Source: Adiantum capillus-veneris (Eukaryota; Streptophyta; Polypodiopsida; Polypodiales; Pteridaceae). Taken from it: a DNA stretch of 64,000 nucleotides. A model generated the notes under the pieces. It ran no database searches. It was not told the DNA's origin and worked only from the letters and a program-made list of their open reading frames with translations. Every line of letters begins with the position of its first letter. The first letter of the stretch is position 1. The position numbers and the translations under genes are program-made. Positions 42,788 through 53,165 of this stretch are shown here, in pieces. The stretch is from assembly GCA_014529385.2 (NCBI GenBank), contig CM043967.1, positions 130,323,182-130,387,181 of the forward strand. The letters run 5' to 3'.

Positions 42788-43837
42788 CTATAGGATGTTC
42801 CTGAGCGTGACCATGCTATCTCTAGGTCCATCTTCCCTGAAGACAACTCTTCTGATCTCCTCTGTCTTCTCTGGCTTAGTGTGAAACTTGGATTCATTGA
42901 AATGCACATCATTTCTACAAATAACTTTTCTGGACTCAGGATCCCAAAGCCTGTAATCCATCTCGCCCGATTCTCCGTAGCCAAGAAATATACAGTTCCT
43001 GCTCTTAGGTTCTAACTTATTCCTGAAATCCTTAGAAATATGGCTATAAGCTTCACAACCAAAGACTCTGAGATGCTTATACGAAGGTGCCTTGCCTGTC
43101 CATAGCATCTCGGCCACTTCACTCTTATCCAGAACCCTACTAGGAGACCTGTTGATCAAATGGACTGCTGTAGCCACTGCTTGCGCCCAAAATCCATCAT
43201 GCAACTCAACATTTGACAACATGCTTCTGACCTTCTCTTGTATGGTTCTATTCATACATTCTGCAACCCCATTTTGTGAAGGATTATATGGTGTAGTAAG
43301 TTCCCGCTTAATCCGTTTTGCTTCACAAAAGTTTTGAAAAGCTTTGGAAACGTACTCTCCACCATTGTCAGTTCTCAAGCACTTCAGCTTCTGACCACTC
43401 TGATTCTCCACAAGTTGCAAGAATGTCTTAAAGACCTTGAGCACCTCATCCTTGTGCTTCACAAAATAAACCCATACTTTGCGAGAATAGTCATCTATGA
43501 ATGTACAAAAGTACGCTGCTCCCCCTAGTGACAAACTAGGCATTGGTCCGCATAGATCACTGTGCACAAGAGCTAACCGTTCGTCCCTACGACTCCTCTT
43601 TGATCTGTGCGGTTCCTGTGTTTGCTTACCATAAACACAATGCTCACAAAACTTAAAATCTTGAAATAAAAAGCCAGGCAAATAACCATAACGAGAAAGT
43701 ATTTCCATTCCTCTTTTTGACATATGTCCCAGCCTACGATGCCACAGTGACACACTTGGCTGCTCAATCACATTAATTACATGGTTTTTAACCTCTAAAA
43801 CATGTAAAGTGTACAGAGTTCCTGACTTGCTGCCATG
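42788..43837 (-). CDS. Cop-1 integrase (uninterrupted part)
   Basis: This is an open frame of about 350 codons. It has the zinc-binding HRRLGHMSKRG...CEHCVYGKQ, then the core with Asp in LVHSDLCGP, Asp in CLRTDNGGEY and Glu in NGVAECMNRT (the Arg usually after Glu is Cys), and the GKAPSYKHLRVFGCEAY block typical of copia integrases. It is cut at its start by Cop-3 (43837), so the gag-pre-integrase joins the gag frame at 47510 through the CCATG duplication, and ends at a TAG (42788-42790). Confidence 0.85.
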   Translation of the reverse strand, partial: HGSKSGTLYTLHVLEVKNHVINVIEQPSVSLWHRRLGHMSKRGMEILSRYGYLPGFLFQDFKFCEHCVYGKQTQEPHRSKRSRRDERLALVHSDLCGPMPSLSLGGAAYFCTFIDDYSRKVWVYFVKHKDEVLKVFKTFLQLVENQSGQKLKCLRTDNGGEYVSKAFQNFCEAKRIKRELTTPYNPSQNGVAECMNRTIQEKVRSMLSNVELHDGFWAQAVATAVHLINRSPSRVLDKSEVAEMLWTGKAPSYKHLRVFGCEAYSHISKDFRNKLEPKSRNCIFLGYGESGEMDYRLWDPESRKVICRNDVHFNESKFHTKPEKTEEIRRVVFREDGPRDSMVTLRNIL

Positions 43838-44027
43838 TGTTGGGGTATAGGCATCTGTGCCTTGCCTGGCCGCCTAGAGTCTGGGCGCCCACTGACTTGT
43901 ATACCTTATACATAGCATAAGTGTATAGGGGGCTGCTCACTCTTTGAGTCTCCCCACCCATATCTGTGTTGTGTGTCTCCTTCTCTCTCTCTCACTCTCC
44001 GTCTGTGGTGCTCCCCGATCCCCTTCA
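43838..44027 (+). repeat. Cop-3 5' LTR
   Basis: This 190-bp LTR is nearly identical to 47320-47509, differing at only a few positions, which suggests a fairly young insertion. It contains a CT-rich run near the end (43977-44000). Confidence 0.9.
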
Positions 44028-45386
44028 ATTGGTATCAGAGCGTAGGTGCGGAGGGAGCGCGTGTGTGCACAGTCACGACGACAGCGGAGAGCCAGTTTCA
44101 TTCCCGAAATCGCGTCCGCGCCCACGCACTTTCAAGAGTGCAAACAGGGTTTCGACTTCGGCATCGGCAAATTCAGCTTTTCGAGAGCGTTTCCAACAGG
44201 TGTACAGGTGTCCTGCCGTTTTACCCCCCTTTCGAAGCCATTCGAGCCATCAGAAACCTCATTCGAGTTACGGTTGAGGAGCTGCATTTTTCAGCCCTCT
44301 TTTGGCAGTTTATGCTGCGTTTTTGGGTCGAAACGGAGTTTTTTGGCATAGCTTTCAGACCCGGACTCGGATACATGTGATCTAGGAGTCTACCTTGGGG
44401 TTTTAGCACGCTCCGGACGCGCTCGTCATATCAAAATTTTAAAATTTTGAACGCTGAATTTTCTGCAGCAGCAGTTGTTTATTGTGTGTCGAGGATTCCA
44501 CACATGGTTTGCTCTCAGATGTGAGAGTGATATTTGCTGCAAGTTTCCTCACAGGTGGGAGGATACGATGTATGCCTTATGTGGTTTGATGCTCAGGGAG
44601 ACTAATGTGATTGCATTTTGAGCTCGGCAATGTATGCCTTGAGCATGTTTTTTGGCAGTCACAGGTAGAGCAGATATTTGTGTACTAGATTTGCAGGTGT
44701 TTGCAATGATGTATGCAAAGGGTGCATGCATTTGGAGTGCGGTTTGATGCGCTTTGGTTGCTCATGGTTTTGAGCGTGCAGTCAGTTTGGTTACTGGTTT
44801 TGTGGCCGTTTTACTGACGAAACTCTGGCGAAATTTTCCCAGGAATTTTATGCGCATCATTTATGCGATCTAGGTAGAGATTGCGGGTTGCACTCAGCAT
44901 TTGTGTGCAATGTTCTCTGCAGGTGGGAGATTTGTGCGTGTGTATGCATCGATACCGCACAGTGTGGGCTTGGTGATTAGCTCACGGGTTTGACAGGCGT
45001 ACAGTTATCTTGGCACACTCACAGGAGTGAGTATTGTGATGTATGCTTGTGTGGCTACGAGCTAGGTAGCCGGATTCGAGCACTAATGGCTTGAGGTTTT
45101 TCAGCAGGTTTCAGCTACAGGTTTACAAGTTTACAGGCAGGTTTGAGGGCTTATTTGGGCGCTGAATTTTCAGCCATTGTTTCCTCTTTGCAGGTGTCCA
45201 TGTATGGCTCAGTTGTAGGCTGATTTGGGACACATTTGTGACTTGTTTATGCAGCTGTTTAAGAGCTGAATTTTGGGGCTGATTTACAGCCATATTTGCA
45301 GACTTTTGTTGATGCGATTCGAGCCAGTTTAGGGCTGATTTGGTTGACATTTGCTACTCATTGTTGGTTGCTCTTTTGCGAGCATT
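44028..45386 (+). other. Cop-3 leader
   Basis: A 1.36-kb untranslated leader after the primer site, without a convincing reading frame. It is unusually long relative to the 190-bp LTR. It has repeated GGTTT/TTTGCAG-type low-complexity motifs; no structure was resolved. Confidence 0.6.
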
Positions 45387-47240
45387 ATGAATGATTTTTC
45401 ATTTGACTTCCAGCGTTATGGTCTGACACAGTTTGATGGTGTAGATTTTGTTGCTTGGAAGGAACATATGCTTGTTGCATTGACAGATTTGGGGCAGGAT
45501 AAACCCTTGCGTGGTTTATCAGCAAAGCCCAAGTCTATGAGTGATGATGATTGGCAGGATCTTGATGAGTTAGCCATGTCTACGATTCATTTGCATCTGG
45601 TTGAGTCTGTTGACTGGCAGGTCTCGAGGGAGACTACAACTCATGCTTTATGGCAGAGTTTACATGCTATGCACACGAAATCCATGTCTACATGGAAGTC
45701 TAGTCCCACTTCTATGTCCATGGGAGAGATTGGTCCCACACGCAAGTCTCGACGGAATAGAGACTTGACATGTTGGCATTGTGGACATAGAGGGCACATT
45801 AGGCGTCGATGTTTCAGGCGTTTGAGACAACGGAGACGATAGATGCGTGATGCAGATTTGGGCATGACAGATGCTAGTGAGATCAGTACGGTGGTTACTG
45901 AGTATGCTTGTAATGGCGATGTCACATTTACATCTAGCTTATCTTCAGGCGATCTTATGTCTACGGATTGCATATCGGATTGCACATTGTCTTCACATTG
46001 GTTACTAGATTCATATGCTACTTTCCATGTCACGTCGCATCGTGAGTGGTTTAGCACGTTTTCTAGTGGGAGACTTGGTTGTGTGCACATGGTTGATGGT
46101 GTTGTGTATCACATTGAGGGTGCAGGAGACGTATGTTTGTCCTTGCCCAGTGGTATGATATTTACCCTGCGTCATGTGCGTTATGTGCCAGATCTGAGAC
46201 GGGATTTGATCTCAGTCAGACAGTTACGGGATAGTGGATGTCCGGTATCGCTGCTTGAGTGATCTTTTGCGTTGCATTTGGGTTCGGTAGTGATTGCGAG
46301 AGGTGCCATGAGTGGTACAGGTTACCCATTGCATGTGGATCACGAGAGAGACGGTGTTGTCTCTGTGATCATGCAGCCAGGTAGAGAGCGAGAGAGCAGG
46401 CGAGTCTCTTTTGCTCATGGGTTGCAGGGTACTTTGCATGGAGTGCAGAGTAGTGAGATCGTTGTGCACACAGTTGGGGCACGACTTGAGCAGTCACACA
46501 GAGAGGTGACAGAGTCAGACATGCATGCTTTGCTAGTGACTGAGCAAAGCAGAGAGTCAGTTGTGCGAGATACTTCTATGTAGGATAGACAGGTAGAGCG
46601 GTCTTGCTCTAGTGAGTCACAACAGGAGGACGTTGTGCAAGAGTCTATGCATACGGAGTTAGAGCATGAGAGCTCTAGTGAGTCACAGCAGATTGAGTGG
46701 TCATGTTTGCAGTGGATGATTGCAGAGGAGACTGAGATGTCAGCGATTATGCAGTCATTCCTTTCTATGCTCGACAGTGAGCATGGGGATATAGTTGTGC
46801 AGGATATGTCTTCCAGCAGACATCTAGAGCAGCTGGTTTGCTCTGAGGTTGCACGACAGGTTGATGCGTCTTTTGAGGACAGTCAGGAGATGCATGTGGC
46901 TGACGCGCCTTGTCATTCAGAGATGCTTTTTGCCAGGGATATATATGTTGATGCATGCTCCGTAGAGCTAGCAGGGCCCGCTAGCATTGCATCGGCATTC
47001 GGTGGTCTCATGTATGAGATGCTGATCTTGAGACCAGATATCGCAGCTGCAGTGGGAGCATTTGCAGTTGGGGTTGTCAGTCGTCTGTTGACTGATGATG
47101 GCATAGTGCACGAGGGAGATATGCAGGTATTGCGTACATACTTGCAGTACGTGTGCGGTACGTCTAGTGGTGTATGGACTTACACGGGAGCAGGACAGCC
47201 GAATGCACACGATCACAGCCAGCCAGTGGGCATCGGTTGA
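45387..47240 (+). pseudogene. Cop-3 fused gag-protease-RNase H-border frame, three stops
   Basis: One reading frame of about 617 codons runs from ATG 45387 to the TGA ending at 47240, broken only by TAG 45840-45842, TGA 46260-46262 and TAG 46581-46583. It encodes copia gag (FDGVDFVAWKEHMLVAL), a canonical zinc knuckle (CWHCGHRGHIRRRC), a protease with an altered site (WLLDSYATFHVTSHREWF), and a gag-pre-integrase start (VVIARGAMSGTGYPLHV). About 200 residues of Glu/Ser/Gln-rich sequence of unknown origin follow, and then the conserved block before RNase H (SIASAFGGLMYEMLILRPDI). The deletion that removed integrase and RT kept the frame. Confidence 0.75.
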
Positions 47241-47319
47241 GAGCGGTTTTCTCTCACCTTTTGTAGTCTTTAGACTAGGTTCCCTTGCTTAAAGGCACAG
47301 TCGCCTTTAAGTGGGAGGT

Positions 47320-47509
47320 TGTTGGGGTATAGGCGTCTGTGCCTTGCCCGGCCGCCCAGAGTTTGGGCGCTCACTGACTTGTATACCTTATACATAGCAT
47401 AAGTGTATAGGGGGCTGCTCACTCTTTGAGTCTCCCCACCCATATCTGTGTTGTGTGTCTCCTTCTCTCTCTCTCACTCTCCGTCTGTAGTGCTCCCCGA
47501 TCCCCTTCA
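47320..47509 (+). repeat. Cop-3 3' LTR
   Basis: This is the partner of 43838-44027, ending CCCTTCA, followed by the target duplication CCATG. Confidence 0.9.
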
Positions 47510-48756
47510 CCATGTGCTACAGTCATCGAACCTTTGGAGATTTTCCAAGCGCTATTCCCAAAAACTGTCACATAACCCTCATCATCCAACTTCCCTGTAC
47601 TGATCAAGCTCTTTCGGACTGCTGGAACATGTGTGACATTCTTGAGCCATAAAGAAGAGCCATTCTGAAACTTCAACTGCACATCTCCCACTCCAAGTAT
47701 GTCACAAACCTGCTCATTTCCAAGTCTGACATAATCTTTAGTAGCCACATATGATGTAAACCATTCTTTGTGCAAAGAAACATGTAAAGATGCCCCTGAG
47801 TCGATAATCCAATCACTCTTAGCATGTCCATCCTCTACAGTCAAGAAAACAAAATCAAAATTGCTTGTGAGGAAGATGTCACCAGCTGCTATACCAGAAT
47901 CACTGTTTGAACCAGATCCTGTGACATTCACCTCTTCAATCTTCACTGAACTCTTCTTTTCATCTTGCTCGGAACTCTTTGTTTTGCCTTTTTCTTGTTT
48001 CCACTTCATACAGTCTCTCTTCATGTGACCCTTCTTGCCACAATGGTAGCATTCTATGTCATCCTTTGACTTCGAGTCACGAGACTTACTTCGGTTTTGT
48101 GCCTTCTTACCCTTCTTCTCTTTAGACTGTTGTCTCCCTCGAACGACCAAAGCACTATTGCCTTTGCCTTTGTCAATATTCTTCCTGTTCACTTCCTTTG
48201 TAATAAGCAAGTTGCCTTCTTCATTGACACTTGTAAGACCCTCTGGCGCAACAAAATTACTTAATGCCATGCGAAAAGTATCCCAACTGTCTGGCAAAGT
48301 GATTAAGAGAAACAAAGCTTTCACTGAATCTGGAAAGACTATCTCATGTGCTGTCTGGCTGAAAATTGTGTGAAATTCATTGAGATGATTTGACATGACT
48401 TTCCCTTCCTTCATCTTCAAATCCACCAATTTCTTGAGCCAGTAAATCTGAGAAGCAGCACTTTGTTTCTTGTACATACCACATAGCTTTTGCCATACGC
48501 CATACGCTGTAGTTTCTTCTACTACGTTGAAGTAAACATTTTCGGCCAGTGTCAACATGATTGTGGAACAAGCTAACTCGTCAAGCTCTTCCCACTCATC
48601 TTCAGCCATACCTTCTGGTCTCTCCCCTTTGAGATTCAGTGGCTTCACTTGTTTTTTCTGCACCAAAACCTGCCAAATCTGCTTCTTCCAGAATGGAAAG
48701 TTTGTGCCATCTAGCTTCTTTATGTTGTAAAGAGTCTCACTTTGAGAAGATGCCAT
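47510..48756 (-). CDS. Cop-1 gag and protease
   Basis: The ATG at 48756 starts MASSQSETLYNIKKLDGTNF and the frame is open to the Cop-3 insertion at 47510 (416 codons). It has the copia gag block (FWKKQIWQVLVQKKQVKPL, YWLKKLVDLKMKEGKVMSNH), a Lys/Ser-rich linker, an intact CCHC knuckle (CYHCGKKGHMKRDC), a protease with the intact active site (WIIDSGASLHVS) and the start of the gag-pre-integrase (KISKGSMTVAHG). It originally ran on into the integrase at 43837. This is the best-preserved gag-protease in the window. Confidence 0.85.
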
Positions 48757-49818
48757 GTCTGCCAAACTATTTACTCCTGGGAAAAATCCGACAGAGTTTC
48801 CCCTGTAAACTGGCCTCTGTACACAATAAACAAGCTGTAAACAACAAGCTGAACACCTCTCATCAAGAACTATTAGTATGTTGAACAACTTTGACAGAGT
48901 CTCCCCTGTAAACTGAGCTCTAGAAACCAAAAGATAGCTCAAAAACAACCATAAATAGCTGACCAGTGACAAATCTAAAAATCTCTGTAATATGCTATCC
49001 TGTAAGCATAAACTGTCTCCTGTCTGGGAGATCACAGAACCTGTATCTGTCTCAAGATTGAACCTTGAACAATGCCTCAACGGCCTGACGCATAAGATGC
49101 AATCCAGTGTCTACACAAATTCATGCATCCTATGGGATAAAAGTCGCCAAAGAGGATGCGTGTAGAGGGAAACTCCAGCAACCTAATCCACCTCACACTG
49201 GGTAACCCAGCCCCCAGTGCTTGGCTTCAAAAAACCTCACACATGATCCTCTCAGATGGCTCAGCAAAATGCCTAGAACTAGCATACATCCTACAATAGA
49301 CCAATCACTGTCCTATGACCGCTGTGGCGGTTTGTCTGCTAGCGTACTCACAACTAGCAAACCCACAATCATAGTACATCAATCTACAATACATGCCAAT
49401 GGTGTCAAGCCGTCGTATGGCCACACCTCCCCTGGAACCTGGCAAGCACAAGAAGTAGCAATGCAGACTGCAATATATATATATCTGATGATATTTGTGT
49501 ACCTGGTCTATAAATGATGCTTTGAAGACTAATGAGTGATGTATGTCAATGCCGATATTGATGCCGACCACCTCCTGCTTGCCAATCTACACAAGGCGGG
49601 TTTCTTTGCAACTAAAACCTATCTTTTGATGTAGTGCTCAGAACGAAACTCTGAGGGCATAAACAACTTCAAAAGGGGGGTAAAACTGCAGGTCACCTGC
49701 TGGAAATACTCCCGGAATGCCGAGTGTGAATTTCCAAGCTCCGGATCCAGAATCTGCCTGAAAAGTGCGCGCACACGCGATTACGCAAAAATGCACTGAA
49801 CCTTGCTCTGATACCAAT
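48757..49818 (-). other. Cop-1 leader and primer-binding site
   Basis: The primer site is GCTCTGATACCA in plus view (49805-49816), next to the LTR. The leader carries repeated AACTTTGACAGAGTCTCCCCTGTAAACTG-like units (near 48786-48810 and 48889-48912) and the block at 49170-49250 shared with Cop-2. No gene is seen in it. Confidence 0.7.
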
Positions 49819-49869
49819 TGAAGTCGCGGAGCGAAGATTAGATCGAATCACTCACACACACACACACAC

Positions 49870-49934
<65 letters not shown>

Positions 49935-50108
49935 GATACACAGACAGAGAGCTTACATAGTACGCAGAGAATTCATTGAAGGGTTATCTCCCAAATCTTA
50001 TTATTCACACAAGTATAAGTGAGTATATACAAAGAGTTAGTGATAAGCGAGTTAGGCGGGCGCCCGGCCATATCCGTATAAGAGGCCACTTGGGCTTTAA
50101 TCCCAACA
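49819..50108 (-). repeat. Cop-1 5' LTR with (CA)n tract
   Basis: This 290-bp LTR starts TGTTGGGATTAAAGCCC in minus view. A CA microsatellite fills about 49852-49932. The target duplication GACTG follows at 50109-50113. Confidence 0.9.
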
Positions 50109-50624
50109 GACTGTAGCCACTTGGCTTGCGTTTTTTACAGAGGATGAAGTTACCTCCTACCAGGACACCATCCAATAAGGGTCTGTGCAGTCTCTGAGTG
50201 ACTACTGCAGTACACGATATCGTCAACGTAGGCTTGATCAGCTACGAGCATACGAGCTACGAGCCATCATTGTGAGGATTAGTGGTGCTAATCCTATAAT
50301 TAAGACTTAAAACTTCATACTTAAGATTGAGTACAATAGGCTCCTTATATAGGAGACGAAGAGACACAAATGAAAGGACACGTCTCATGGTGAAGAGACG
50401 CGACTTTAGACGTAAAGACACATCCTTTCGGCAAAGAGCTGCAACCATTGGACAAAGAGTCGCAACCGTAGAGTAAAGCGGTGTGACCAGTCATTGAAAG
50501 AGTGTGGCTTTTGGCAAAGAGGCACGTCTCTTGAGCGAAAGGTCGTGACCATCCAAGCGTGGCACTTTGCGTATCTGCAACTAGAAGTAGATGTAATATT
50601 GTAACATAGTTACAATTATGACAT
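50109..50624 (-). repeat. Gyp-4 3' LTR (partial)
   Basis: In minus view, AAATGGAAGGGAA (a polypurine tract, 50625-50637) is followed by TGTCATAATTG, a plausible LTR start at 50624. The LTR includes a TATA-like CTATATAAGGAGCC (about 50339-50352) and a run of degenerate AAAGAGNCGCGAC units of about 25-30 bp (about 50385-50570). Its far end is not identified because Cop-1 inserted at 50108; the continuation would lie left of 31893. Confidence 0.5.
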
Positions 50625-50652
50625 TCCCTTCCATTTAAAATGAGAGCTTCGA

Positions 50653-51436
50653 TTAAACAAACGACTTCTGATGTTGATAGAACTCTGGAAAAGCATTAAA
50701 TTTCCGAAAATCTTCAATCTTTGAGTTATCTAAAAGCTTTGTCTTGAACTTTTGCTTCTTAAGAAACCTTTTTACTTTGATTGCTAAATCCCATGTCATT
50801 GCATCATTCAAAGACTTTTTAGAGGATCCCGGCATAATCAAGTTGAGGATTGATCTTCAAAATTCTTCATGCAATGTAAGACTTCTGGTTCAAAATCTTC
50901 CAATAACTGTGAAATAGTTGGTGAAGAGAAAATCTTCTCAAGGCATTCTTCAAATGGGGTAACTTCAACTTTGTGAATCATTGGAGAGGATTTTGGCTTG
51001 AGAGTGTAATCATCTTCCAATAATGAATCCCAAAATTCTTCAAAAACTACCACTTCATGACTTGTAATTGGCATATCATCATCCAATAAAGAATCAAAGA
51101 GAGCATAGTCGTCTTCAGACTCGGAATCTGCCTTATTGTGATCTGGTAACAAATTATCACTTGGAAAAACTTCTTCATCAATAATAATTTCTGCATCTGC
51201 ATCGAAAATCATATATTCGCTTCATAATCCATTGTATCATGTCGTTTGACTTGTACACGTGAGGCTTGAATCACTTGTTCCGCATGATAAAGCCTGTGTA
51301 AAATCAGTTCACGTCCATCTTTGAACAAGTTGATAGTATGTCCTCGAAATCTAAAGCGTCGGATGTTGAACAAACCGTATGAAGCCGAAGATGTGAGGCA
51401 AATGATGAAGATGTTTTCTACAATGTCCACTAAATA
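50653..51436 (-). CDS. Gyp-4 3' reading frames, acidic, unknown function (left part)
   Basis: Three consecutive frames precede the polypurine tract. The first ends YHAEQVIQASRVQVKRHDTM...ANI and its stop overlaps the next ATG (ATGA, 51209-51212). The second (50838-51212) is 124 codons, strongly acidic (DADAEIIIDEEVFPSDN, ADSESEDDYALFDSLLDDD, PFEECLEKIFSS). The third (ATG at 50835 to 50653) is basic (KVKRFLKKQKFKTK). They could be one ancestral frame broken by indels, or extra ORFs in the envelope position. No known domain is recognised. The first frame continues at 57036 beyond Gyp-2 copy c. Confidence 0.4.
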
Positions 51437-51599
51437 TGTAAGGTGTAGCGAAAGTGAATGTTTAACTTTTCTCAAGATGAGTGCTCCGAGCTGTGCTCAA
51501 GGTTTCCTTTTACTTACGCAAGGGAGAGTCTTCCGTTCCTTTAGTGAGAGAGTGTAACTGATCACAAACAAAGTGAATGACATTGTGAATGAAGGTGCT

Positions 51600-51649
<50 letters not shown>

Positions 51650-52640
51650 TACGACACCAGACTCTTGTCAAACCCTCCTCCAAGGGCCCCCCTCTCTATG
51701 GCGGGAGAAGTCTAAGCTATTGATTGCGCAAATCTGGTACAATGGTCTAGATGCAATGGACTTGCCAATGATGTTGACAACAATGATGACGGCGATGAGA
51801 CGGGTTGAAATCTAAAAACGCTAGGGGCTGAATTCTAAAAATTGCTAACTGCTGAATTTTGACTCTATGTCAGCAAGGATGGCGATGGCAATGATGCGAC
51901 GACGATGCGCTGAAAACGCAGATGTTGAAATCTCTGAACAGCGGGCTGAAAATGAAAACACTGGTTGATCTGACCGTGCGGCAAGGATCTGCTGTGGGTA
52001 GGTGAGATCCACAAGCTTTGGGGCTGATCTTCAGGAGTCTAAGTGCTGAAATTTGGAAACATTGACGCAGTGGCTGATCTGTCATTGGGAATTTTCAAAA
52101 CGCTGATGCAGGATACAAAAACACCATGGTTGATCTGGGATCTGCAAAATGCTAGGGCTGATCTGGTGCTGCTGAAAATGCTAGGCTGAAACTGTTGCCA
52201 AAACGCTGTTCTTGATCTGCTGTTGGCTGGAAATGCTAGGGAGTTCCGTCGGTCTTGCTGAGAAGGTGCGTTGCAAGTTGTAGGACTTCTGCTGCCTCTT
52301 TTGCCAGAAAGTGCTAGGGCTAGGTTTCTTTTATAGAGCTTAGCAAATTTGCCCTACCCAGTTTCCCAACAAAGTCACTTATTAATAATAAGTGAAAATG
52401 GATAAAATAGGGAAAATGGATTCTGTGCACTATAAAATGCTCATGATGGGTACTGACTATAATGCTGATGATCATGCTCATGCTGTGTGCACCCAGAGGA
52501 TATGCAACTACTCTAAGTGCCTAGACTTGCACGGCCTGCGCACAGGCTCACAAGGTGCCATAACACTTCCTAAGCTCACTTGAATCCTAGACCTGAAGTA
52601 GCTTGTCCACATGCACATAGGGTTAGATGTGCACGTGACA
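51437..52640 (-). repeat. Gyp-2 copy c 3' LTR with (AG)n tract
   Basis: This 1204-bp LTR ends TGCACGTGACA. An AG microsatellite fills about 51604-51646. A TATA-type CTTTTATA is at 52328-52335. The hairpin seen in the 5' LTR is degraded here (about 51691-51710). Motifs of the type GCTGAAAANGCTA are scattered at 51800-52250. Confidence 0.9.
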
Positions 52641-52651
52641 TCCCCTCCTTT

Positions 52652-53165
52652 TCAAAGTGAGGTACTGGTACCGAACTGTATGGCGTCGAGGGAGAGTGCC
52701 AACAATGTCTGGAATCCTGGAAAGGACTCTTCGTCAGTCCACTCTGATGCGTGGGTTGTGTGATACTTGAATTTCATAAAGGTCTGCAATGCTTGCTTCT
52801 TTGGGCCGTGTCGAAAGTGACACAAAGGGATCTGTGGCTGCTTTAATGGTCCAACTTCGGCTATGGACGTAGGTCCACCGTCTTCAAGGATCTCCGAGGA
52901 GGAAAATTCTTGAAACCACTTCCAACACAAATTCATGAACATACCCATTCCATGTAGAGTGACTGGAAAAAGACTATTCTTCCGAAAAGACTGCGTATGC
53001 AATGTAGATGAACAAAGTGACTGAGTGCCAAGCCGTTCACCAAACACACACAAGAAATGGGGTCGAAACTTGACTTTCTGATCAAAATCTATCAACTGTG
53101 GCAAATCACAATGAAAATGCCGATGCTTGATGGTCAATCTTTCTCGTGCTCGTTCTGAGATAGTG
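52652..53165 (-). pseudogene. Gyp-2 copy c chromodomain-like C-terminal tail
   Basis: The final residues (HFRHGPKKQALQTFMKFK, HASEWTDEESFPGFQ, FGTSTSL) align with the Gyp-1 tail (HRFRHGLKKQ...AAWVDEEFFKDYP), placing the end of pol just before the polypurine tract. Upstream sequence in the same frame (about 53165-52860) matches nothing I recognise, so the integrase core has been replaced or lost. Confidence 0.6.

Larger units (their letters stand above)
43838..47509 (+). mobile_element. Cop-3: internally deleted copia with perfect target duplication
   Basis: Short LTRs of 190 bp (43838-44027 and 47320-47509, TGTTGGGGTATAGG...CCCTTCA) flank a 3.3-kb interior. An iMet primer site TGGTATCAGAGC (44030-44041) follows the 5' LTR, and GTGGGAGGT precedes the 3' LTR. 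The 5-bp duplication CCATG (43833-43837 and 47510-47514) is perfect. The interior codes for gag, protease, the gag-pre-integrase start and a trace of the RT/RNase H junction; integrase and catalytic RT are absent. Confidence 0.9.
31894..50108 (-). mobile_element. Cop-1: minus-strand copia hosting two nested elements
   Basis: Cop-1 runs leftwards from its 5' LTR (49819-50108) through primer site, leader, gag-protease (47510-48756), integrase (42788-43837), RT (41408-42764), the end of RNase H (32243-32492) and 3' LTR (31894-32160). Flanking 5-mers are GACTA (31889-31893) and GACTG (50109-50113), a target duplication with one change. Gyp-5 (32493-41407) split RNase H and Cop-3 (43838-47509) split the gag-pre-integrase segment. 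Without the insertions the element is about 5.6 kb. Gag, protease and integrase are nearly intact; RT carries stops and a frameshift. Confidence 0.9.

Noticed and set aside
45123-45350. Minus-strand frame in the Cop-3 leader
   Set aside because: A shadow frame in the untranslated leader with no similarity to any other frame in the window.
50200-50240. Minus-strand YVDDIVYCSSH, resembling the copia RT active site
   Set aside because: It lies within the putative Gyp-4 LTR, and no other RT or RNase H block follows in order. The nearby GGNFI-like string is in another frame. Probably chance.
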